Positions 31,886 through 42,527 are shown, counted from the stretch's first letter. The stretch is DNA of 64,000 nt from Agrypnia vestita (GCA_016648135.1 JADDOH010002026.1:1-64000), one strand, 5' to 3'. Translations and numbers: made by a program. Notes: generated by a model not told the origin, from the sequence alone.

Positions 31886-32865
31886 GTAACACATAAAAAT
31901 ACTTAACCCGTAGAACTTAATAATAATATTTATTAAAATTTAATTTATTTTAAATTTCGCTAAAAATAAATATGGAGTTCTACAAATTAAACACAAAAAC
32001 CATAAATAAATGATGTAATCTTATTCAATTCCTATTTATATATATAGGTTTATATATCACTATTTATGTGGGTACTTGTTTGTATTTATTTCAAATATTA
32101 TTTCCTTGTAATTCACAGAAAATGATGCTTGCAAGAAAGAAAAAACCGAAACAAATCAATTCATCACAAATTTTTATTAAATGCGAGTTTCAACACATTC
32201 AAATAATTTTTCTTCACGTATAATTTAAAACCAGTTTTTAAGCAAAAATATTGAATAAACGAATTGGTGTCTTATTAATTTTTGCGGTTAATTGAATATT
32301 TCCAAACTGAAAAGTATTGCGTTAACTTTAAAATTCCAGGGGAATAAGTTGTCTAAATATCACGGTACCAGTGTGCACCTTTCGAGGTTTTTTGCTGCCT
32401 CGTACAAAAAAACAGAAATGAATTATTTTTTGTAAAATATTTATTCAAAATTGTGATTTTATGTAAAACTCGAATACGAAATAAGTGAATCGACAGATTC
32501 TGTTACCGTTTTATTTATAAGTTATAAATATATCGAAAGAAATGTTGTATCATAAAATATAAAAATTGTCAACATTGTAATAAATACGCCTGAAACAGTA
32601 AATATTGTTTTATGACAAGGGTTCTACTACGCAAAGTGATTTCATAAAAAAATATTAAAGTAATAGCGGAAATCGGCTGTTATCGACCAAAATACGGTGT
32701 TTATTTATTTGTTTTTTGTAATAAATAACACGATAAATTAATTTTAAAAATCGGTATTTTTTGGATATTTTATTTATTGGCCGATGTTATTTTATACCTT
32801 ATATTAAACTCTTTCAATTAATCATTATCATAATTTTTAATCAAATAATATTTCTTAATAATATT
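31886..32865. other. AT-rich stretch, no gene recognised
   Basis: A short segment 'atatggagttctac' (31970-31983) recurs near the arms at 30131-30534. Otherwise no repeat or gene was recognised. Confidence 0.35.
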
Positions 32866-33140
32866 TTTATTTATGTTCTGAGAACACAGTTACTGGATTC
32901 TGTCCACAGAGGGATATTTATTAATTAAGATAAATTATAGAAGTCTCACAGAGACGAAGCTGTTTATATGAGAAATATGCATGTCTTTATTGGGTGACTC
33001 AGGGTATATTATTGTGTAGAGTGATCACTTGAGCCGCTTCTTACAGGTCCTAAGTTCTGGTCCACCCTAAAATACTTCCATAAACGCTTCCTACATAAAT
33101 AGCTTCATCTCTGTGAGAATTTTGTAATCTACCTTAATTA
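32866..33140. repeat. TGATCACTT-family element with inverted ends
   Basis: The left half has 'ctgagaacacagttactggat', 'ttaattaagataaattatag', 'aagtctcacagagacgaagct' and 'gtgatcacttgagcc'. The right half is inverted: 'aaaatacttccataaacgc', 'aaatagcttcatctctgtgaga' and 'ttaattaa'. Together they form a roughly 40-bp imperfect terminal inverted repeat around the TGATCACTT core. It is the most complete-looking member here and suggests a foldback/MITE structure for the family. Confidence 0.7.
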
Positions 33141-33854
33141 ACAAATAATTTTTATTTTATTTTACTTGGAAAATAAAAAGCTAAATAATTTATTTATAAA
33201 TCATCCTTTTTCATTTATATTCTCACACAAATATGGACTGTGCTCGTCGTAAGTCAATTATTATCCCTCATATAAAACAAAAGTTATATTTTTTAATTAA
33301 ATTTATTAATAATATAAGTACCTAACATAATTTTTTAAATAATAATAATGGACTGTACCTATACTATATCCAGTTTCAGAAAAAGTAAGTCGGAAGAATA
33401 ATATACGACATAAATCACAATACAGTAAAAATAAATTAAATCCCGGTAAAAACAACCGTAGGCGTCTAAAGGCGTTTTTTGGCTCCTAAAATGCTTGCAT
33501 TATGCATACAATTTGTACGCGAAGTGTCGTGGATGGTGGCCTTTGCAGAGCTGGCTCGAGGTTAATTGACTAATTGCGGCCCGGTAGGCAATGTAGAGTT
33601 GGCCGCATCCCGGTCCCCACGGGCCGCGGCGGATGCGGAGGCGGCCGGTTCACTCCTGGTCATGGGAAGTGGGAAGTAATGGGACAGCCGATACGGGCGC
33701 GGCCGCTCCCGGCGGGTCCTGGGCCTCGCAGCCAGAACGGCAGCTTGCGGATAATGCAGTGAGGCATTCACGTATGAATCGCGTGCTTGAGAAAGGGTGC
33801 AACTTCATCACTTTTGTTTTTGAGATAAAAAAGCTTTTAATGATGTGTTGAAAG
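33141..33854. other. Intergenic stretch with a GC-rich island
   Basis: Position 33540-33770 is markedly GC-rich (CGGGCCGCGGCGGATGCGG). It supports overlapping frames of 62-86 codons on both strands, none with a domain. It may be a fragment of a GC-rich LINE or a single-copy CpG-rich patch. Confidence 0.35.
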
Positions 33855-34450
33855 TAGTGATGGGTCCGCTCTGTACTCACTATTACAATGTAGTACATTG
33901 AAGTGCACACTTCGCACGTTTTGAAGTGTAGTGCACACTACAAACTACAAACACCAAAGTTATTGAAAGTATAAACTTCAAATAGTACACTTCATTTCAA
34001 AGCGAACACTACAATGTATATACACTTCAAAGTTATTGAAAGTACGAGAAACATACTTTAAATAGTGCATTTTTACGTGAAATTTTTGGGATGTTGATGT
34101 AGATATATGAAGAAATCTCCGGAAACTGTAACAACCCCCCTCCCCATGGTTTGAAAATTTTTGGGACTGAATGAAGAAATTTTTGGGAAGTTGATATAGC
34201 TAAATGAAGAAATCTCTGGAAACTGTAACAACCCCCCCCCCCATGGTTTGAAAATTTTTTAGGTCGCCAAATGTTACTTTGGAGAAAACATTTACTCCAC
34301 TAGTACTACAATTTTGTAGTAAAATTACTTCATTTCATTACTTCACTTCATTAATATTACAATTACTTCATTTCATTACTTCACTTCATTAATATTACAA
34401 TTACTTCATTACTTCACTTCAAGTAGTTTTTACTACAATTAGTAGTGTAC
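33855..34450. repeat. ACTTCA/TGAAGT-rich repetitive block
   Basis: Dense short motifs (GAAGTG, CACTTCAAA, GTAGTGCACACTAC) occur with two longer internal duplications. The first is an approximately 100-bp unit starting 'aatttttgggatgttgatgtag' (34080 and 34177) with 'aactgtaacaaccccc' and 'ccatggtttgaaaatttt'. The second is a roughly 47-bp unit 'ttacttcatttcattacttcacttcattaatattacaa' repeated at 34325-34400. No coding potential. Confidence 0.8.
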
Positions 34451-34598
34451 ACTTTGTAGTCTTCAAACTGGTGAACGTGTGTGTGTTGTAGTCTTCATTT
34501 TGAAATGTAGTTTTGCCCTTCGCTGGTTGAAAGTCCTCAATAAAGCAGACGCATGCAATCAGTTCATTAAAGCACGAGTTGTATAGGTCGTTCCTTGT

Positions 34599-34731
34599 AA
34601 GAAAGACAATCGAATTAGTATGTGTAAGCCGTGCATACGACGCACATTGTTTCACTGTGTTGGTGTTCAAGGGAATAAATAACTAAACCTCGTACGCTAG
34701 GCTTACACATACTAATTTGATTGTCTTTCTT
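34599..34731. repeat. Inverted repeat, 32-bp arms
   Basis: Arms 34599-34630 and 34700-34731 are reverse complements with one mismatch, separated by 69 bp; the left arm begins AAGAAAGACAATC. Confidence 0.9.
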
Positions 34732-35170
34732 AAATGGAAAGGTGTACCTGTATGCAATTTAACATATATATTTTGGGAAAAAGCGAAATTACGAGTGTGA
34801 GTCAATAATTATCTTCAATGCCATTGCACAACTTCTCATACCGCCTTTTGCGCATGCTTGTGCAAAATTTGATACCGATCGCGTCATTTGCCTTCCGGAT
34901 ATTATACTGAAAAAGTATATATAACTCAACATGTGTATTAGTTTATTAAAAAAATAATGATAATCGTCTTGCAGCACAAAGCATCTGCCAAAAATTCATT
35001 ATAAAAAGACAGGTACCTACCTATTTATGTGGATCATTACCCGAAGGATATGGGCTGCACGAAGGGAAAATGTACGTATGTGTGTAGGATCAATAGTTAG
35101 TACTTATTGGTAATTTGGTTGGACAATGGACGTATTGATAGGTGATTACAAGTGATAAATATATATCCTG
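34732..35170. other. AT-rich stretch, nothing recognised
   Basis: No frame with homology and no repeat copy found within the window. Confidence 0.35.
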
Positions 35171-35175
35171 TTGAT

Positions 35176-35348
35176 TATTAAAAAAATTTTACGCCTCATC
35201 AGGCCAGAAGGCTCAATTACAGAAGCGAAATACATCACCCAGGCTTGAGTATATCACATAGATTAAAATTGTGACCTCACCGAGAACCGAACCCGGAACC
35301 CTCGGTGTGGGAAGCCAGTGTCATAGCCACTGCGCTACGAGAGCCGCC
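35176..35348 (-). mobile_element. tRNA-derived SINE, family 1, good copy
   Basis: The minus strand starts GGCGGCTCTCGTAGCGCAGT (A box GTAGCGCAGTGG), then has the B box GGTTCGGTTCTC. The body is 'ctatgtgatatactcaagcctgggtgatgtatttcgcttc', then 'cctgatgaggcgt' and an AT tail. It is the cleanest of the three family-1 copies. The B box carries one change from GGTTCGATTCC. Dependent on a LINE for movement by analogy with other SINEs. Confidence 0.88.
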
Positions 35349-35999
35349 ATAATAATAATATCTTCTGATTAATATTGTCAGCCGGTTATTGTCCCAAGGT
35401 GATCACAATAAGCGGATTCTACTGTATTTTCCCAATTTCATTCCGAAAATAAAGAAATTTTGATTATTCTCGTAAACCTTGTAATAAACTATTCTGATCA
35501 TGTACATAAACGAATTAAAAGACAATCTAGATATGCTGCGACGCCATTTTGTCGAACCCTGCGCTCGGAAACAGACTTTACAGGAAATGTGTAATAATTA
35601 TAAAACATTTGTTGTTGCTCTGTTTATACACGGCCACGCGTACACAGCGCAACGCCATAACTTTCGTACCCTATTGAAAATGTATGGAGTGTTTGAAAAA
35701 CGGAGGTAATAATTCAGCCGGGCGGGGCAAGTCGGTCCGCCGCGTCGACCGCTCCTGGCGCATAATGGGTCAAGTCACTCGGCCAATAGGTACTTCGGCT
35801 TGTTGACACAATGGGGCCTACTTTTTTAGGGTTGCGCATTCTAGTGACGGTCGAAACCGTTATTTTAACCGGTTGCACTATAACCATTATTTGAGATTTG
35901 TATCGGATGATTTTTTCGATAATTTTTTGTATATCTTTCTGGTTGATTCATTTAATTTTATTGAAATATAATAGAATCATGTAGTAATATTGCTCAGAA
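35349..35999. other. Intergenic stretch, no gene recognised
   Basis: A 69-codon + frame (35500-35709) and GC-richer DNA to 35790 (GCCGGGCGGGGCAAGTCGG) show no domain. Balanced composition makes single-copy or regulatory sequence possible. Confidence 0.35.
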
Positions 36000-36760
36000 C
36001 ACAATGTGTCCAATATGGAATAATAGGGTGGGGCGGAACTTATAATTATATAATAAATCGAATTAAAGTAATTCAGAGAACAATTATTAAAGTCATACGT
36101 AAAAAAATCAACATTCTCCACACAAAAACTATTCAGTTTTCCAGTCCCAAAGGTTGAAACTATATACAAAAAAGTATAAATTATACAACTCATTAAAGAA
36201 AACGAACATACAAAATTCGAAAAAATACATCACCAAGATTACAAGCCAACTTTAAAATCCCAAAATGCAGTACAAAAAAATATCAACAAAATTTCATATA
36301 CTCAGGCATAAAATTTTTTAACAAGCTTCCAATCGAAATAAAAAATATACAAAATACAAAACAATTGAAAAATAAATTAACAGAATATCTCAATAAACAC
36401 AACTAGTCACCATTACCCTCAAAGTCCATTTTAGTTTCTAACTCTGTTGCTACATAATTTCATAAATCGTAATTAATTCACATTTGTTAACTTTTTCATA
36501 CTATTGAATATATATTACTTCTTCTTAATACTTTTGTTATTGTATATTTACTCTGTAATTATTATTATTTTTTTATCTCTGTTATTTTATGCTTACTTTT
36601 GATATTATTATGTTATTTTATATTCTACATATTTTATCTTTATTATTTTATATTTACTTTTACTTACTCTCTCATTTTATATTATAAGGTAATTAGTACA
36701 ACATCAAATTACTGTAATAGGTTTTGTAACCGTTGAAATAAATAAATAAATAAAAAATAT
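36000..36760 (+). pseudogene. Jockey/CR1-like LINE 3' end
   Basis: The + strand reads GWGGTYNYIINRIKVIQRTI with broken frames, then YSGIKFFNKLPIEIKNIQNT and KQLKNKLTEYLNKHN. The block G.K.FN.LP..IKN......FK..L..YL is the standard C-terminal end of jockey/CR1-like reverse transcriptases. About 330 bp of AT-rich 3' UTR follows, ending in (AAAT)n/(AATA)n at 36738-36755. It is 5'-truncated and dead. Confidence 0.82.
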
Positions 36761-37070
36761 AAAAAAATCAAAAACATTTCACTCCACTACTTCATGCCAT
36801 ATATATAGTGTAAAATAATTATATGTAAAAAAAATATATATATGTATAATGTAAAATAATTATATGCAAAGTACCTCGTCCGAGCACAAAAGCATTGCTC
36901 TTAAATGGAGAGGTACTATGTATAACACAATAATGTAATAAGTGTTGTAAAATAAATAAATATAAAAATTTAACTTTTTAATGTATCTGTATTTCTCCGT
37001 TTCTTTCCTGTCTTCCTAGCACACTTACTCATAGTTGTATTTTAATTTATGTAATTTAATTTTTTGTGTA

Positions 37071-38286
37071 CAGTACTTCGCAAAAGTCTAGGACCTTCTT
37101 TGATTTTATAAGGTTTACTTAATTTAAACAGAATTATTTCTTGTTTAAAGTATAAAATTTATACTTTTCACGCAAGATTTTAAGAATAAATCAATATGGT
37201 GCTTTATCCTGTCTCAGTATTCTTTTTGGAATCCTTTAAAATATTTTTTCGATGAAATCTTGTTCCATTCTTCTTTTAAGACATTACATAATTCATCTGG
37301 ACTTAGCGTTCTTGTTTTCCGAGCTCCGTTCAATTAATCCCACATATTTTCAATAATGCCAAAATCTGGAGACTGTAGTGGCCAATCCATGATTTGTTAA
37401 ATTTATTTGTCTTCCCGTTCATCCAAGTAATTCTGTTCAACTCCAGATTATCTTGCTGGAAATCTTCAATAAGCCTTCCAGGTGGAATACCGTGTATTTT
37501 CGAAATAGCTGGCAACTGTAGGTTTTTTTCTTAACACGGACAAGACTCCAATTCCAAGTGAAGAAATCCATCCCCAAACTAGCACTGACCCCCTCCGTGT
37601 TCAACTGTGGATTTTATCCGAACATTCTTGTATGCCTCACGAATCTGTTCACGAACATATTGCCTTTATTTTCAAATACCTATTTCGATTTTTAATTCGT
37701 CGGTTCATAAAACATTAATTCATTTCTCCATTAACCAGTTTAAACGCTCTATTTTCTTTTTTGTTTGTTTCTTTTCCGAAAAAGTAACTTTCGCACAGCT
37801 ACATTACATTCACCTTATTTCAGATTTAACTAAATGACGTACAGTAGACGAATGTAATGAAGTTCTTGTTGATTGCGATAGGTTAATAGTCAGTTGCGCT
37901 GTAGATTTCGTACGACACCGCAGAGAAAATGTATCTAACTGAACATCATACAATTATCACAGTTTAAAGAGTAAGATCTTAAATTTTACCATAAATCTTA
38001 GTAAACTGGTTTTTCTATATTTCACATACAACTAAAAAACTATAATAGAAATGCGTTAGTATTAAGTACTTATCCTTCTTGGAATTGATTACCTAAAAGA
38101 ACCTTTTTTATAAATAATTTCTGAGAACATGTTATTACTGTCTATCTCTTAGATATGCTTGTTTGTAAGATAAAAAAATCATTTAATATAATCAGTGTAA
38201 TAATAAATCTGTCCTTAAAAAAATCGATTGTTGTAATGCTAAATTTACAGAAATTTTTGTCAAGTTGTAACTTTTGTACAGTACTG
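37071..38286 (-). mobile_element. Complete-length Tc1-like element, transposase pseudogene
   Basis: TA flanks (37069-37070 and 38287-38288) bracket a 1216-bp element. The left end is CAGTACTTCGCAAAAGTC and the right end read inward is CAGTACTGTACAAAAGTT. The minus-strand translation, across shifts, gives Tc1 landmarks in order: TVRHLVKS; KVTFSEKKQTKKK; NVLWTDELKIEIGI with the first catalytic Asp; STVEHGGG; FQQDN with the second Asp (near 37450); and DWPLQSP, then DFGIIENMWD with the catalytic Glu (near 37350). Stops and frameshifts lie between QDN and SPD and elsewhere. It once performed DD34E cut-and-paste transposition and is now inactive. Confidence 0.92.
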
Positions 38287-38744
38287 TATATTTAAAAAAT
38301 ATTGTACTTTTATTTTGTTTGTTTCGCTCCAGGGAAGGTTCCCGAGTGTCAAATAAAATTTGACAGTAATATAAAATTGAGTCTATTGACTTTACAATAT
38401 TTCAAGTGAGAGGTGAACAAACATAGCAATATTATGTAACACATAATATTGCTATTTGTTCTATGTTGTAATAAAATGTATAAATGTAAAAAAGTAACAA
38501 ATCTATTAGAAATATGCGGTGCAAACTCTTATGATGTTTCCCGATTACATCGCTATACTTTTTTTGTGTTGAAATAGATGATTTTTTCGTGTTAATTTCG
38601 TGAAGTCATTTAAAAAATATATGTAATTTAATAAATATGTCGAATATATGAAAATGGTTTATAGGTTCATTAGTTTTTATGTTAATTCAACTATGAATAA
38701 TAGACAGCGTTGCTACTTTCTAAATCTCTACCAAATTATAATAT
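38287..38744. other. AT-rich stretch with one hairpin
   Basis: Contains the hairpin at 38415-38461. Otherwise no coding or repeat signal. It lies within the inferred intron upstream of the CCDC174 exon. Confidence 0.4.
38415..38461. repeat. Hairpin with 13-bp perfect inner arms
   Basis: AGCAATATTATGT (38425-38437) and its exact complement (38441-38453) flank AAC. Outer GAACAAA/TTTGTTC extends the pairing with a small bulge. Confidence 0.85.
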
Positions 38745-38975
38745 TGTCACGAGAGTCTAAAATCAAGAAGAACTAAACATAACCGAAGCCTTCTGAACAA
38801 TCTAGAACATTTTATAAAAAACTAGAACACGTGGAAATATATTTTCCAGAGATTATAAGTTGCGTGGCAGCGGTGCGCGGCCAGTCTTTGTCTGACAAAA
38901 GGCAAAGTTATGGAAAGCGAGCGGGCGTTAGGTGCGAAAATATTAAGCCATTGAATAAAGTACCAGAGTACCTAC
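38745..38975 (+). mobile_element. TGTCACG-family LTR-like sequence upstream of CCDC174 exon
   Basis: Begins TGTCACGAGAGTC after ATAATAT, the same context as the element at 47266. Contains GAA/TTC-type inverted units (38785-38820, CTAGAAC twice), a TATAAG-like box near 38854 and GAATAAAG near 38953. The right end is not defined. It lies about 130 bp upstream of the exon at 39107, inside the intron. Assignment as an LTR is tentative. Confidence 0.4.
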
Positions 38976-39106
38976 TTGCGCGCAAAATATTATAATGAAT
39001 GTATCGTACAGTTTCGGAACTAAGAATGTCGTTGTTACGAAGGTAACTTATTGTTATAAATGAGTAGGTATATTGATAAATAATTTGTCTTTTTGCTTGT
39101 CCACAG

Positions 39107-39328
39107 AGGCCCGCGCTCACGGCGCCGGGTACTACGCGCTGAGCGGCGAGGCGGCCGAGCGCGCCCGCCAGCAGGCCGAGCTGAGCGCGGCGCGCGCGGA
39201 CACTGAGCGCGCGCGCGCGGCGGCGGCAGAGGCGCGCGCGCGGCGCGAGGGGGCGCTGCAGGCGCGCGTGCGGGCGGCGCGGGCCCGCCAGCGCGCCAGG
39301 GCCGGACTGCCGCCCGAGGAGGAGGAAG
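39107..39328 (+). CDS. CCDC174: CCDC174 homologue, penultimate coding exon
   Basis: Internal exon bounded by the acceptor CTTGTCCACAG and the donor GAAG|GTAACG. It enters in phase 1 (the first AG completes a Glu or similar codon) and ends with the G of a split Asp codon. It encodes ARAHGAGYYALSGEAAERAR, then an Ala/Arg-rich helix and GLPPEEEE. The GAGYYALS...R..Q..L block corresponds to the GVGYFAFARD...R..QM..L segment of vertebrate CCDC174, a nuclear coiled-coil protein reported to associate with the exon-junction complex. The exon is extremely GC-rich (GCGCGCGCGG) compared with both introns. Upstream exons for the N-terminal part were not recognised in this window. Confidence 0.9.
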
Positions 39329-40459
39329 GTAACGACCCATCTTTCAATATCACCTTTGGCTAATTCTTAAACCGTAGGATGTTTTAACCCCCTGATAATC
39401 TGTATGTAAAGTAAAAACTTCGGAGAAGTCGTCTTCATTTAATATTAAATAGAAAATATTCATTACATTTTGAGTCAACAGTTAAGGAGAAATGTCAACA
39501 GTTAAGGAGATAAGCTACATCAAAGTTTGCATTTTTTTCTTTATTTCTGACTTATCTTTTCTAAAATGTAAGATTATTGTGAAAGTATTTTATATTGAAT
39601 ATTAAAAATTCATTCCCTTTTATACAAGTCAAATAAAATGATTAAAACCGTGCATAAGAAATCTTGTTCAAATTCTTGCAGAGTGCATTGCGATGATTAC
39701 ATTTACTTAGTTTTTTCTTTTCTTAGTGTTTATTACTCGTAAATATTTATTTTTTATGATTTTAAATTATTTTTTGGTTTTTAATCTTCACTCAGCTTTA
39801 CTGTTATACATTTACTAGTTTATAATTTTTTACATATAATGTTTTCTAATACTTTTATATACAATGTACATATAATCCTACTATTTTCAAATTACTATGA
39901 AAATAGGACTAACTTGCCGGTGTCGTAAAATGAGGCCCGAACCACCGACCACGATGACTAGGCGAGACTAATCACTACACCAAAAAACATTCTAAAATAC
40001 TTATTTAAGCTAATTCTTGTACCTGCTTTTATGAAAAATGATTTAGCTTGATATTAGGGATAAGCAGTATAAGAATTCCAAAGAAAATAAAATATTTCAT
40101 AAAATGAAATAAATAATTATTTTCGATATTGCGGGGGTTTGAGGTAAACGTAGGAAATTCAATTTTATATGAAGTGGTAATACGTATTATTTGAAGCTTT
40201 TTTGTATGAGTGAGAATAAAAAGGTACAAAAATCATCCCACGCTTTTATGATATAAACACCATACAGTATAATCCACCCACCCTACGATGTCTTTGTACC
40301 TTTTCTTTAATAATGTTCAATAGTGTCGGGCGACTTCGACCACAAATCAAAAATTATAAAAAAATATTTCTATAGAGACTACAGAGTAGCTAGTTACAAT
40401 ATTTACTTGTCTTCATTGCACGGTCATATTTTAAAATTAATTTAATCATTTTTTCGCAG
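39329..40459 (+). other. CCDC174 last intron
   Basis: 1131-bp GT-AG intron (donor GTAACG, acceptor TTTTTTCGCAG). It is AT-rich apart from a family-2 SINE remnant at 39870-39982. No branch point was assigned. Confidence 0.88.
39870..39982 (-). mobile_element. tRNA-derived SINE, family 2, truncated, in CCDC174 intron
   Basis: Has 'tcctactattttcaaa', 'atgaaaataggactaacttg', 'aatgaggcccgaaccaccgacca' and 'aatcactacacc' in family order, on the strand opposite the gene. Confidence 0.7.
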
Positions 40460-41250
40460 ATCCAAAATCGAAAGTAACCGCTATGTTGTTGGATTTCGTC
40501 GAAGAGCAAAAACGCGCGTCCAGCGAGAAAGTAGCGGAGGAGGCGAGGAAGCAGCGAGAGGCGAGGGAAGTGGAGGCCAAGAAGGAAAGGGAGAAGTTCA
40601 TCAGGGAGTGGGACTTGGGCAAGGAGCAACTCCAGCAGCACCGCCACGTGGAGCTCACTCAGGAGCAGTGGGTGAGCAAGAAGAGGAAGGAGAGACCGGA
40701 AGAATTTGCTCCTCCGGAGACGGTAACTTCCAAAAATGCCGTCGAATCTAGAACTTTCGATGATAAAGGATTTTTCTACGATACAGAAGGTGATAGAAAT
40801 ACCGAACCGAGGAAGAATCTAACTTGGGGTGATGTGAGAAAGCCGAGCAATTTATCGATGGAGAATTCTTCTACATCATACTCTGATCAATCGGACAGAT
40901 CATTGTTTTTCACGACCAAGAACTTGGAAAATCCGTTTTTCGATCCCTTGCCAAACAGAGCAGGTTCCAGTTTCCAGCCTGTGCCGATCAGGAATGAATG
41001 CGACGATGGAGGTGACGAACATAATCGTATCTCAGCGAAAGTGGTCGAGGACGAAATCCGGAAAAGGGGCGCTGAAATAGAGCCTCCTTCCACGTATGAA
41101 TATTTCGGCCCCTCCGAGAAGAAAGGAAGGTTAAAAGATGAAAAGAAAATAAATGTAAATGAAGCCTTCGAGAAGGGTCTAAAGTATCTCGAGGAGCAAG
41201 CTGCAGCCAGAGATAAGAGGAAAAACAAAGACTTTCTGGATGATATGTAG
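40460..41250 (+). CDS. CCDC174: CCDC174 homologue, terminal coding exon
   Basis: After the acceptor TTCGCAG the reading frame continues from the previous exon as DPKSKVTAMLLDFVEEQKRA. It ends at TAG (41248-41250), so the two exons give about 337 residues. Conserved features are a charged coiled-coil helix (EEARKQREAREVEAKKERE), FIREWDLGKEQ, then QEQWVSKKRKERPEEFAPPE. These match the HIREWDRGKE and DPEFAPP blocks near the C-terminus of CCDC174. The family match fades after EFAPP. A long hydrophilic tail follows with TWGDVRK, YEYFGPSEKK and a final VNEAFEKGLKYLEEQAAARD helix, longer than the short vertebrate tail. Role in RNA processing or neural development is inferred from vertebrate work. 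Frames of up to 167 codons on the other strand are shadows. Confidence 0.93.
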
Positions 41251-41369
41251 GCGGGCTTTTTATATATTCCCCGCACGGTGCCATTATGGCGGCACACCAC
41301 GCGAACTGTAGGTAACAATAGGGACATTGTGTGTTGAATTATTGGACGGACTCTGAATTTGAAGAACGT

Positions 41370-41375
41370 AATAAA
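41370..41375 (+). promoter_or_regulatory. Poly(A) signal of CCDC174
   Basis: AATAAA lies 120 bp after the stop codon. It implies a short 3' UTR ending near 41390-41400, before the antisense LINE. Confidence 0.75.
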
Positions 41376-41470
41376 TATTATACCCACCATTCCAGATTTT
41401 TATTTTTACCTTGTAAAGATTGTTATCGTAACGCATTACAATTTTTTATTATTATTACTCTCGTAAATTC

Positions 41471-42262
41471 ACCTAACTAACTAACTAACTTACCATCACG
41501 CCGTTTCCCCGTGGGGGTAGGCAGAGAGGATCGATCGCCATACTCTTCTGTCCTGACATACAACTCCCGCCTCATCTACAGTCATACATCTTCGTATGCA
41601 AGCTCGACGGTTGTTGAGGCTTCTAACGGGTCCAACTTCCAGTATCTGGTTAATCTGGTCATGCCACGTTTTCCGTGGTCGCCCTCTCTTTCTGGCGCCG
41701 TCAACACTTGCATTATATATCTTTCTTACCATTCTTTCCTCATTCATTCGCTTAACATGCCCAAATCACCTGAGCGACCCTATTTTAATTCTATGAATTA
41801 TGCTACGGTCAGATTTTGGTACATTCATTCCTAATATCTTCATTCTTTACTCTGTCATACATGGATTTGTCACACATACGTCTAAGGGATCTCATCTCCA
41901 CTGCATTAATTCTACTTCCAGCCAGCTCCAGGCTTCACTTCCTTAAATTAGTGTCTATACCATAACTCCATTATGTACCGCTAGTTTTGCCTCGGTAGAC
42001 ATATTTCTATTAGAAATTATTGCATTCAAAGCACCGTTCACCCTATTCCCCGCAGTCACTTTCCTCTCGATATCTTTCTCAACATTCCCTCTTATATCGA
42101 ACTTACTTCCCAAGTACACAAACTCATCTACTTGCCAAACATTCATTGCCTACACTAGTATTTCACGCGTTGTCTTACTTTCCTCCTTCTCGAACACCAC
42201 CACTTTTGACTTATCGCCTATCTCATATTTTTCATATTAGGATATTGATTACTGGTGATGAT
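41471..42262 (-). pseudogene. RTE-type LINE 3' part, antisense to CCDC174
   Basis: The minus strand reads KVVVFEKEESKTTREILV, then MNVWQVDEFVYLGSKFDIRG, VEKDIERKVTAGNRVNGAL and MSTEAKLAVHNGVMV. Downstream come MNEERMVRKIYNASVDGARK, RGRPRKTWHDQI and DRRVWRSILSAYPHG. These are the post-RT segments of RTE-like retrotransposons (F.YLGS....G....DI..R...G......L, then M..ERL..K.Y...V.G.RGRGRP...W.D). Frameshifts and stops interrupt it between 41750 and 41950. It ends in (GTTA)n on its own strand (41471-41490), a simple-repeat tail. A worse copy lies at 8150-8480. Confidence 0.88.
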
Positions 42263-42527
42263 AATAAATTAACCACGATGAGTTTTGGTTATATTCATTA
42301 CTATTTGACATAAATTAATACACATGTTGTGTTGTAGGTACCAAAAATACGAATTTATACGTTTTTGTATCGTGCCACTCTTTATATGAGTAAAATGTCA
42401 TTTATATTATTACATGTTATAGATTAGAACAGGTGCAGTTCAACACAGTGAGAATTGCTATGATGGTGGCCAAGGAGGAGAAGGAAAAAGGAAAATAATA
42501 CGAGAGAAAAAAAATCTAATACTTAAT
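42263..42527. other. AT-rich stretch, nothing recognised
   Basis: Lies between the LINE and a SINE; no coding or repeat signal seen. Confidence 0.35.

Noticed and set aside
35196..35220. CTGATGAGGCG in the SINE tail as a ribozyme core
   Set aside because: No GAAA or pairing helices; it is part of the family-1 SINE 3' region.
37607..37837. 76-codon + frame inside the Tc1 element
   Set aside because: It lies antisense to the transposase reading and has no independent support.
39132..39353. Ala/Arg/Pro-rich minus frames over 39035-39353
   Set aside because: They are by-products of the GC-rich sense exon; the splice sites and family match are on the + strand.
40887..41390. 167-codon minus frame over the CCDC174 terminal exon
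   Set aside because: It is the antisense shadow of a well-supported coding exon and has no homology of its own.
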